Below, piece after piece: positions 27,301 through 39,300 of a stretch of 64,000 bases of DNA. The position numbers and the translations under genes are program-made. The stretch spans positions 718,624-782,623 of the forward strand of contig NMRA01000109.1 in the NCBI GenBank assembly GCA_002633005.1, written 5' to 3'. Each line of letters begins with the position of its first letter. Within the stretch, counting starts at the first letter, position 1. Under the pieces are notes generated by a model that was not told the origin of the DNA, did no database searches, and was given only the letters and a program-made list of their open reading frames with translations. The stretch comes from Phoronis australis. Lineage: Eukaryota; Phoronida; Phoronidae.

Positions 27301-30300
27301 AGAATTACAAATGCCATCTTATATAACTATGGTTGTACATCTAACCACTTAAGCTTAATGTATAGGTTTTAAATTGAACAAGTGCTCTTGCTAGAAAACA
27401 CCAGACACTTGGTGACATCTCAAGAGTTAAAATGGTGTAGGGATTAACTGTTTGCTCTTGGGTTAAAACTTGTAAGATTTTTTCAAAGCAAATGAAGGAA
27501 GTCAACATTTTCGTGGCTGAACAAACCGTGTTCTTTTAATGGACGGCACACACCGTGGACGGCTGTTGTTAAGTGCTTTTTTGATCCTGGTTCTGCAATA
27601 GTGCTTTTAAATTTTCTTTTGTGAATTGAGTAGAGTGCAGCCTACCCATTTCACATTTATCGGTCTTTGGGGCTGCTTTGCAAAATCTAACCAGCTTAAC
27701 TTAGCTTAGCTCGTTGTGAAGTCGCTTTTATCATTCAGTTGCTATCTTAAATAAACTTGCAATTGTAACAATATCTTCTTAGGCTTGTGCCTATTATCAT
27801 TTCAACCTTTTTGCCTTAATAATACCAGACAGCAACAGTTATCCAAGTTTGATGGTTTGAGTGATGTGCCTTTGCACAATTATGTCTCCATGGTTAAGCT
27901 CAGAAATTAAATAAGGTGAAATGAAACTTAAATTCCAAGAAAGCTTCTTTATCATTTTCAATTTAAAGGCATTGTGGTTTCAATTTTCTTACTGTCGTTT
28001 CTGTCAATAGAATTTAGAGTAGGGATTCATAATTCTTTCTGTTATGTTGCACATTCGTACAATAGAGAACTTGCTCAAGCCAAAATGTCTTGTTTTATAG
28101 GAAGTTAGAAAAATCTTATAAATGTCAATGCAAATGTGACATTTCTTTGTCTTTGAATCTTGCAGTTGATTTCAATGCTCTGTTTAATGTAATTATTTTG
28201 ATGCACTGAAAAACAACTTAAATGTGTGCATTAAATGTCAATATTTGACTAAGCATCATAGATTGTTAAGTTTAAACAGTATTGTCAGGTTAATGGCACA
28301 CGACAAATTAATGATATTTTTTACTTTGAAGATTGATAAAGGTTTTGGTTACTCAGTCTGTTTGTATACATGGAAGAAAAGAAGAACTTATCATGGTGCT
28401 GATCTACAAGCTGAAACACATGTTAGACTACTTAGTGGAATTCCTGTTTATACAAAGGAGATATTGGGGAAAAATCTGTTTTCTATAACGATCATACAAG
28501 GGAAATACTTATGTGCAGGCTAGATTTTTTTCTATTCTCTGGGCTGCTTCAACTGGATTGTAAATTCGTACAACACTATCATGTGATACATCTGTTAAAC
28601 AGTTCTGTTTTTATGCAGTAGCAATGTTCTCTGCAACAGGTACATGTTCTAAAGTCCATGTCCATACTGTTGGGAGTTTGTATACTTGGAATAAATGTAT
28701 TAAACAGATACAAAAAATCCAGATTGTCCTAGTTTGCCTAAGAAATAACTAATCGCCCAATACTTCAAACTAGTTGCATAGGTTTTCAGTTCATGGTAAG
28801 CCAAGTTCCTCGCCACAAAATTCTAACTCAATGCAGGTTGTTGAGAACACTGCAAGTTATCCTTCGTAGGAGTTGGAATTCATGGTGTATGCCTCTGGCC
28901 TGTGTGGTTTCAGTTTTTTCATCTGTTTAGAAGCCAGACTGAGGCTTGTCATCTGAAAGATACAACTAAAATAGTTATGTTTTGTAATTAAAGTTATATG
29001 TTCATTAGGTCACGCGATATGACCAACAGGTGGCGTGCAGAACCAGACTAAAAATGTTGATAACCTTAAGTTGCAACAAAATGCACACAGATACTGTGTG
29101 CACAACAGCTGGGGACAGCTATACTAGTATACTTATGTTTGCATTAAAGCTGCAATTAAAACTTGTACCCTCTTCACAAACTGATTAAAAGAATAATGTT
29201 TTTATTTGCATTTTCGCTTGTAGCAAAATGCAAGAATGTGAATGGCTTCAAGGGTCACTTTTTGCTGATGATTTACGCAGTTTGAGTTGCCCCAAAATGC
29301 TGGTCATGTTTCTGTTTGCCCTTTTGTTTTAACCAGACTGCTTAGTTCAAATCCTGCGGATGCGAGCACAATATAGATGTCTTTGTGTAACAGTGCGTTC
29401 AATTAGTCGTTCAATCAGTCGTAGCAGTGAGTATACCTGCTATGATTTCGTACAGAAGAAACTGCTGGCATAAATTATTCCATCATGGACAACGGGTCTA
29501 TCTGACTAAAATGCTATTGGGCAACGTGTTTGCTCAATAGAAGCAAAAGAAGACATGAGGTGCGGTCATTTTCTGGGTCGTTAATGTAATATTTCTGCCG
29601 TTGCCTACATTACTCTATAAAGACAGGGAAACCATAATAATGCTGAAAAATATTTTTTTTTAAGAAAACCAGGGATTTCTGTTTAAAGTAAAGGTAGAGA
29701 TATTAAAAACACATGCATCTCTCTTTGATACCGGAGATTTGTAAAAGCTATTATATACAATATCAGGCTTTCGCATTTCTGACTCGACGTCTGATATAGT
29801 TTGTTCATTGAGCCCTCCAAATAGTTCTATCTTGTTTCTTTGTGCTAGAACTAGATCAAGAGGTCTTATTTCTTGCATAAGTGGCTTAACTGGGAGGTAC
29901 GAAATCTATACTTGACAATGGCAAAATGTGTGCAGCTGATTGGTTTAAGGTTATATAGACTTTGTCGACTTGTCGGTGTATTTTGCCAAATATCTACAAA
30001 ATTGTAGATTTTAACACAGTAAGAGTGCATATTTTCTGAAAGAAAAAAGCCTGCAGAATTTGATTTTTGAATTTATACCAATCTGCTATTAATTTAATCA
30101 CGTGACTACCGTATTTGCCCTAATAAGCGCATATGCCTCTATAAGTGCCCCCCCTCTACGCATTTTCAGACTTTGATAATATAGCCCATGAACGTGTACA
30201 TGCGGAAAATGGCATACCTATAGTTCTAAAATTCTACAGTTACGACTTCAATTTTTTCAATAAGATCCGACAGTCGTGAAAAAATGATTGTGCGCGGAAT

Positions 30301-33300
30301 TTGTAGACCACGAGCCTCGCCGCTCTGTCGGCATTTAGCCATAATTACACTTCAAACTTCCACCGCACTTCAAAAAGAGTGCAAAAGTTTTGCTCAGTGT
30401 TCTTGCAAGGAATGTATCCCACTATGGTCTGGCCTTTCAGAACAGACCCAGTGTAGTTGTCACCGGGATTGCATTGTATCTTTCCCGTACAGATCTTCTC
30501 CCTCAGCAGGAATCCAAATTTCTGTGTACACGTGAAAACTGCGAATCAAAGACTAAGAAAGAACTTGACCAGTGTTAAAAAGCACGTGGCCAGGAAGCGC
30601 GCGCTACATACATGTACCTGTCATTGAAGACATTTAGTCGGGAACTGTCCATTCATTAAGTGGGTAACATGGTATATTGACAAGAAGTAAATATTGGCAC
30701 TAATTTCCAAAAGTTTCTAATATCGTAAAAATCTTTTGCGTTATAGTTGAGAGAAATTATTTAATTAATTATAATTGGTGTTTTTAAAGTCAAAATGACC
30801 CACTAATAGTGAATACTTTCGCACCCTCACACCCCGAATCTCTCGGAAAATAACTGTAAGAGTGTCACGCATTCAGTCACCTGGCGACGCAATGACATTT
30901 AATAGTGGTCTTACCGAGACAATTCTCGAACGTTTTTTAGCCGATGAGACCAGCAAGTGGTAATTAAAACACGTTCTGCTTTACTGGTGGGGTTGATTTC
31001 TTGGGTTACAATTCACATATAGATCGTTACATTGCGGTTACTCTGGCAAATGAAGTCTGATGGCACACATGCGCTCACTCACTCTCACACACATGCAGAC
31101 GATCTTCAAAACAAAGGTCACATGACCACCATAAAGATTTTTCTCTTGTTGCGGGCTACGATCTAGCACAGATTTGGACTTAGTCTGCAGTTAATCCCAA
31201 CTACACAGGAACTTAAAAACCTTAGGAATGCTATTTGGTAAACTTAAGGAGGATTTCAGGTAACTTGTTGAGTCGAAACTATTTCAGCGAGTTTTTACCC
31301 TGGGATTCTGGAACAATTTTCTGAAAAATTGTCGTAATTTAACAAGGGAGTTTGATAGCAATTCACCACAATTTTGTAGAAAGTCTCTCATAGGTTACAG
31401 ATACGTCACAGAGAGTAAATTTGATGAACCCTAGCTTCCAATTTTCCCAGTTTCGGAGACCGGGTTTCAACCGCCTTAGGCTACAATAAGCAGGCCCCCC
31501 AAAAACGAATTTTTTAAGAACCCTGGGCGCTTATTAGGACAAAAACGGTGTCTTTTTAATAAAAGGTAGCAAAAATGAAAGGTTCGTCCTTAGCAAAACA
31601 ATGGTATCATTAAATGACACGACCAAACTTTGTTTGATATACATACTCAAGGTGAAATCCCAAAAACACTGTTATAGTTTTATACACTATTCGTTGTTTC
31701 CCATTTTATGCGCCCACATATTTATATGTGGACGCATTATGCCGTCATCTCCGTCCGTCCGGGCGGCGTCCGTCCGGCGTCCGCTGCTTTATCTCCAAAA
31801 CCCTTTGACATACGTTCATGAAATTTGGCACATATGTTCCATTTATGAATGGGACAGCATGTGCGAACTTTCGGACGGATTCGACTACCGGTGTGCCCCC
31901 TAGTGGCAATTTTAGTTTTTTACGCTTACCTTTGTATCTTCAAAAGTCCTGAATGGATTTTCATGAAATTTGGTATGTAGGCATCTATTAGTGAGATGAC
32001 GCTATCCTCCCATTTTCAGATGGATTTGACATAGTTTGCGCCACCTAGTGGCAATTTTTACTGTTTTCAAGTCTGTATTTTTGCGTCCACCCCTCTATCA
32101 ACCAAACCGCTCAAAGGATGATTGTGAAAATTGGCATGTATGTGCTTACTATAAACAGGACAGCTGACAATGATTTTCAGACGATTTGGACTACTGTGGC
32201 ACCTCCTAGTGGCGGTTTTGTTTTTTTTTTTGCGCCTATGGCTTTATCTCCTAAACCGTTCGCAGGATCTTTACGAAATTTAATAAGTGTATTTATATGA
32301 TGTTAACAACAGTCGATGACTTCTTTTGGACGGATCCGCCTACCAGTGTGCCCCCTAGTGGCAATTTTATTTTTTACGTTTACCTCTGTATCTTCACAAG
32401 TCCTTAACGGATTTTCATGAAATTTGGTATGTAGGCACCTATTAGTGCGATGACGCTATCCTCCCGTTTTCGGATGGATTCGACCTAGTTTGCGACACCC
32501 AGTGGCCATTTTTACTGTTTTTGAGTCTGTTTTTTGGCGTCCACCCCTCTATCAACCAAACCGCTCTAAGTATGATTGTGAAAATTGGCATGTATGTTTT
32601 TACTATGAAGAGGACGGTTGACGCTGAATTTCCCTTGACTTTGATTACTGTGGCGCCTCCTAGTGGCAGTTTTTTTTGCGCCCATGGCTGTATCTCCCAA
32701 ACCGTTTGCAGGATCTTAACTAAATTTAGCAAGTGTATTTATGTGATGTTGACAACGGACGATGACGACTTTAGGATGATTCTGACTACCGGTATGCCTC
32801 TAGTGGTAATTTTAGTATTTTACATTGACCTCTGTATTTTCATAGGTCTTCAGGTGTATACTTTGTGTTACTTCGTGACTATGAACGAAAAGTTCCAAGT
32901 AGAAATTTGTTTCTGGCATTCTAATGCTGTGCTAATCTCGGTGTGTTGGTAAATTTGTTTTTAATTCTATGTTTCTGTGGTGCTTTAAGCCACTGATTTA
33001 TAGGATGTGCTTGTATTATGAAGATCACTCACATTTTTCCCCTAGCCTATTGAGGAGACAATGACCATGCCCTTCCATTTTGCAAAGTACAACATACTAC
33101 ATATATGCCCTCTACTGGCCACTTTATGGTACCAATAAACAACCCTAGAAGGATACCGTATACGGTGCAATTGTGGGCGCATTTCAACGCTCTGCGTTGC
33201 TCTTGTTTTAATAAAAATCATACAAGTCCTATTTTTGATAGCCTCAAATGCAAAAGTGGAAAACTTCAAAAACAATCCATAATAGTGTTTTAGTGCATGA

Positions 33301-36300
33301 AGCTTGATATCTGAAAGTTTGGTTGGAATCTGATGACCCATTTTTGAGCTACGAGGTACTGATGTTTTAAGATTTGGCCATCTTTCGAGGGTACTACAAA
33401 ACTGTAAAACTCTTGAAATGATTATTGTTATCTCCTTATTTTAAGTCAGGTGTGATTTTCTAAAAATACGTTTACCTCATAGCATATTTGAGTGGTGATA
33501 TGCCAAGCATTTTGCCAATGTCTGAGTGGATTTTACTCCGCTGTATTGTAAGGAATCTTGAAAGTGGGCCAAATGATTGAAATAACTTGCATTATTCTAA
33601 ATTTGAATTGTCACCTCAGGCGTAGGTGGTGCTCTCCACTGAACTAACAGTCGAAAAGATTAATTGGCACACTTGAAGACGTCTGAGTGTTTTTCTCTTG
33701 TACTGGACATCTGTAATTTGTCCTAATGTCTGGGTCTACAAACTGCACTGGAATATAGTTGTCCTACGCTTTTGTTGATGGATAGACACTAATTTCAGTG
33801 TGAACCTTGTTACAAGAGCTGTCAAGGACTAGATGTTTCCTCTTAATTTCTGTTTCAGTTCATCACCCTGAGGTGGTTTTGCTTTCCTTAATTTTAGGAA
33901 TTGAGAATGTCTGATCAAACCATTGGTTCTTGTGGATGAAGTGTCCCTTAACGGTTTTACAAAACTGTGTTTCAAATATGGAAAACTAACCAGTTCATCG
34001 CAATGTCATGTCACGCTAACGTGCCTATTTTGCCTTTTATTGCAGTACAGTACCATTAATAACAGAAGGACTTCAATATACAGGGGAGGTTTCAAGAACA
34101 CCTATTACCCTTAACGTTATTTAGGACCCTAGAACAATGCCCACATTCAACTAACTTCTTAACATAACTGAAAAGTCTCAAACTTTCAGACATCATGCTT
34201 AACAAAATTTATTAAAAAGACATACGTAGTCACGTGACCCAGTTATTGGCAGGGTTTGTTTTTGTAAGGAATCTTTCAGTAATTTTTTAAGCTATTAGAT
34301 ACTGTCTAGCCATGTATAATGATTGCTTAGTTAAAACATTAAGATACCTCAACTTTTGTGTGTTTTCTCAAGTTGGCCCTGTATGTGCCTTTAATGTGTA
34401 GTAGTTCCACACTTGCTGCAGATTAAGTTGTTGGTTACACAAATTCTGTGGCAATTTCTCATCTCCTGTGGTGTAAATTGCCGGAGTCATTTAACACCAG
34501 GTGTTTCTGAATAATAAGTTGCAAAGAAAAGTGCTACTAATAAATAATGTTCTCAGCAAATTCAAAGGCCCCAAGTGCCCAGAGGTTATACAAACAGTTA
34601 AAAAGGATTTATAAGGCTGTTATCCCTGCATGGTGTCCTGTGGCCAGACGCTATAATTGAGCAAAAAATTCCATGATAGTTGTGAAATTGTTGAGAGTTG
34701 TCATGTGGTGCAATTATTCCCTCCATAAGGATAGACCTTGACATCAATTGTCTGTTGTGTTAGAGCAGTTGTCAAGAAGGTTTCTAGATCACTAATACAC
34801 CCGTTCACAAACCTCACAAACCGTTGGCCGAATGTTATTGCTAGCATTGTCACTATTAGCAAAAATGCCTGTAATCTGAATGGTTGAATTAGTGTCACTT
34901 TTGCTCATGCTTTAAGTTACTCCTGTACTTCTAGCGTTTTTGCCACTAAAAACTGTTAAGGTTTTCACCACTTGTGTGAATCTGGTGCATGACATTCATT
35001 AGGTGGTCCAAGCAAACTGGTATGCAATCTGCTAACAGAGTGAACTTGGACCAGTTACCTCCCTACATGTATTCAATCATGGTGTAGCACCATGTTTGAA
35101 CATATCTGCAGCATGTTTGGAAAGCTCTTAGTCATGTTTAAATTCTTGAGCCATATTTGACAACCCTGATTTTTTACTGCTTTACAAGAAAAGGTTGAAA
35201 TAGTGCATCATTGCAATACTCCTCTTTTATTCCTTTGGTGCTAAAATAACAGTAACATGCCCACCAGGGACTCATCTAGCGGCCGTTTTTTAAAAGGACG
35301 GCCCTTTTAAAAAAATGACGGCTTTGGACGGCAGAGCCAAGACGGAAAAAAGACGGCCTGTTCCAAAACAACCTCAGCGAAAATGAAGGCTAAACGAAGA
35401 ATTTTAACATTTGTTATTAATAAATTTTATTGAAACCTACAATTCATTGTTTAAGTTCGCTAAATATTAAGAAACAACTCGACTTTAAAAACTTTTGCCA
35501 TCTATTTTTTACTATAAATGTCGCAATGACGATCGGCAAATACTGGCAGCCATCTTTGGGGAATACCTTCCTGTTCAAGGTGACTTCATACGGAATCCCC
35601 CGCACGACTAGTGTCGAGAAATATTGCATCCAGTGCTAACTACCCGTACATGGACACTTAATCTTTGAAATTGAAGAACCCACACCCGAAGTTCAAAGGA
35701 TTTGCCGAAACCTTAATGCTAGTTGCCGACGCGGAGGTTGAAGCGGCACTCGATGTATTCGACGGAGCAGCCAATTTGAAATAGCTGAGAACGTACACTT
35801 CAAAAAAAATGATACCCGCCAAAATTCAAGCACTGACCTGCCGTACAAATGGCAGTCAATGTCGTTGAACGTGTAAACCAGAAAAAACTTAGCGCAAACT
35901 TCCTTAATTTGTTCGCATAGCTCCGTTGCAACTCAAACGAATGAATGAAAAAATATCAAAAAAAATCCGCACGGCCGAACGACTTATATTGATGAACGAG
36001 AATGCAGTGCAAACTTTACAAGAAAAAAATGTGGTGTGTAATGTTGGTTACATATTCAATGACTAACTTAGCATGAAAGTAAATGCCTCGAAATTGTTCA
36101 ACTTTTTGTGGAATTCCATGATTATTGGGCGATTCGATTTAAACCTCTGAGTGTGGCACTGCGTGCCGTATATGGAAAAAAAGTAGGTCAGCCAGTCACG
36201 TGCACAGCACCTGTTACTTCGACCGTGAACTGAGTTGTGAGTTTGTTGAGGATATGGTCTTGTTGTTGTAGACTCGTGAATTGCAGTACTGTGCGATGTA

Positions 36301-39300
36301 ATGAAACGTAGACATGTACTCTAGGATGTATTTCTTCATGTCCTTTCGAATGGAACTTCATTGTCTTCTCATAATTTTAAATGGTTTCTCAACTGCATTA
36401 AAGTACTGGGTAGTGCACTTCTCTTTTGAAAGCTTCAAGATAAATTGAGTCCTGTACTCATACTGTGGATTATCTGTCTAACATACAACTCTAAACAGAT
36501 TATCTTACTAAAAAGATTTACAGATCTTAATTTTTGCAGTCTAGTGACAATATACACACATCCTGAATGGAACAAACCTCCTAATTTTTGTTTCGTTTCT
36601 CCTATGTGCCGTCCTTTGAACAAGAAAAAGACATGCAAACAGTGTGCTAAATAAAATGCAAGGAAATGACCTTTTTTATGTAACAATTTTTCCCTCAGCG
36701 GGTGGGGGAATCCCCCTCCCCAAACCTTCCCCCCCCCATCAGCGCTGCGCGCCTCAGATTTGCGCTTTGCACGACTTGTCAGTCTCACGAATTTGGACCC
36801 CCAATTTTCAAATCCTAGATGAATCCTGATGCCCATCATGTGAAAACAATGCGTAACTAAAGGTTGCTCCTGCGAAGTAGGAAAAAGGAAACAAAAACAT
36901 GACGTGCAATTTGCACCACGTTTGATTTTTTGCTTCGAGAGAAGCCTGTTGGACTGACATGTCCTGACAGTTTGGTTAACAAAATAGCTGCTGAGTAGCG
37001 TAAGTATAATTAGCTGGTGTCAGTCTCTGACCTGGTAATTGGCTTTCAAAAAGAAAGTGTAATTTGTCCTGCTATTTATTGATATGTCTGTGAAGTGTCC
37101 TAGCTCTCTGGCCCTCCTCTCATTAGTCTGCATGGTCCAGCTTGGCTAGTAGTCATATCCATCTTCAAAATTCAAAAAAAGTTGAATAATGGTAGTCTCT
37201 CCTGCTTTTTCCAAGGTGATTCACTTGAGTGAAACTGTCAGCAATAGCCTGGGGTTATNAAATGACCTTTTTTATGTAACAATTTTTTCCTCAGCAGGTG
37301 GGGGAATCCCCCCTCCCCAAACCTTCCCCCCCCCCCATCAGCGCTGCGCGCCTCAGATTTGCGCTTTGCACGACTTGTCAGTCTCACGAATTTGGACCCC
37401 CAATTTTCAAATCCTAGATAAATCCTGATGCCCATCATGTGAAAACAATGCGTAACTAAAGGTTGCTCCTGCGAATTAGGAAAAAGGAAGATTAGGATGC
37501 AAAAACATGACGTGCAATTTGCACCACGTTTGATTTTTTGCTTCGAGAGAAGCCTGTTGGACTGACATGTCCTGACAGTTTGGTTAACAAAATAGCTGCT
37601 GAGTAGCGTAAGTATAATTAGCTGGTGTCAGTCTCTGACCTGGTAATTGGCTTTCAAAAAGAAAGTGTAATTTGTCCTGCTATTTATTGATATGTCTGTG
37701 AAGTGTCCTAGCTCTCTGGCCCTCCTCTCATTAGTCTGCATGGTCCAGCTTGGCTAGTAGTCATATCCATCTTCAAAATTCAAAAAAAGTTGAATAATGG
37801 TAGTCTCTCCTGCTTTTTCCAAGGTGATTCACTTGAGTGAAACTGTCAGCAATAGCCTGGGGTTATCAAAGCATATAAGTTTAACCATAAATGAAGCTTC
37901 TGTTTCACCCTTCAATTTTGTTTGACAGACATGTGAGAATTGATTGAAGCATTTAATTTGTTTGCCCTTACATGGGTGTTATGTGAACTTCGGGTGATGT
38001 GAACTTCAGGTGATCATAAACATTTGTCCCACAGAACGTTTGCCATTTTGTGTTCTTTCTACCATATTAAAAACATTTTGTCTTCTGCCTATATTCGCCT
38101 CATTGTACAGAAAACAATGTAACTGCATTACAACCTTCAAAATATGCATGTTATAAGGATAGTTTGCAGTCACTATGGTACTCTGGCATGTGTTACCGTA
38201 GGTAATATCAGGGCTCGTTTCATGAAAGTGACTTACTGTAAGACTTAAGCCAAAAATTTGATCTTATGCTCCCATTTCACAATTGCTGAAAAAGAGGTTT
38301 AGACAAGTAATTGGGAGCGCATCATAGTCTAGAAATTATCTTACTAACTAGCTGAGTTCAACCGTGTGTTCTTAGGGACTTCGCATTTTTGTTCAAGTGT
38401 GATTTAATAATTTTTCTGAAATAGTTTTGTAGAGTGTAAGGACATCTTTCTGACTTAAATCTTAAGTCACATTTCATGAAACAGAATCTTGGACTTGCAC
38501 ATTATATTGCAGTTATGGTTAAACATGGCACATTGCAATGGATTCCCACTGTTGCAGGCCAGACGGCCATAATATGAACCAGAAATTTTAGTACAGTTAC
38601 AAAGAAATGAAGTTTGAATGGTGGCATGTATTTGAACATGGTTTAGAAACGCTTTACGTTCTGCTGAGAAAGTAATTGTTGAGATCTCAAAGGCAATACA
38701 GTGGGGATAAATCTGCAGCAAACCTGATTTATCTCCACTCCCCAACATAACATTAACAGTATATGCCCCTAATAGGTCATCACCTAATGATCTCCTTATG
38801 TCCAATTCCTCAGGCCAAAGGTATAAACTATTGCCCAATATATTATCAGTGAGTGTCATTACTGACTGTCTGTGACAGTGCTGTAGTGGAGCTTAGGCAC
38901 ACGTAGGTGCAGCCAGTCACCTTTTGGCATTTGAACGTAGTGCCTACGCACCGTAAGTTACGTTCAGTGTTCAAGGTGATCCAGTGGGCTTTGGGCGCCT
39001 ACTTACCTCTAATTTTACCACCGCAGCACTGGTCTGTGATTGGTTGATAATTGAACAGGACAATCACTACAGAATGAAGTTTTATTCAAAATCGCCTAGT
39101 AGGATGTCTTTTTTGTAATATGAAAGGGTTTTCATTTATGTTACCTATGTGGGGTGTTAAAATTCCAGGTATTTGCTTGAGATTATGATGATGTATGCAT
39201 GATATATGGCTCACAGGTGCCAGTAGCTTGCCAGTAGAATTATCCTTCTTTAGAACCAAGCTATGTAAAACTTATCAATGCTTGTAAAAAATTTCTTTGA

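Noticed and set aside
28224-28523. 99-codon + strand frame in intron 1
   Set aside because: AT-rich, no domain recognised, isolated; compatible with chance.
32521-32952. 143-codon + strand frame
   Set aside because: Lies inside the 454-bp-period repeat; the frame reflects repeat sequence.
36435-36839. 134-codon minus-strand frame and its second copy at 37238-37438
   Set aside because: Same translation twice because of the tandem duplication; G/C-run repeat sequence without a domain.
38467-38859. 130-codon minus-strand frame
   Set aside because: No domain; overlaps the edge of a MITE-like element.
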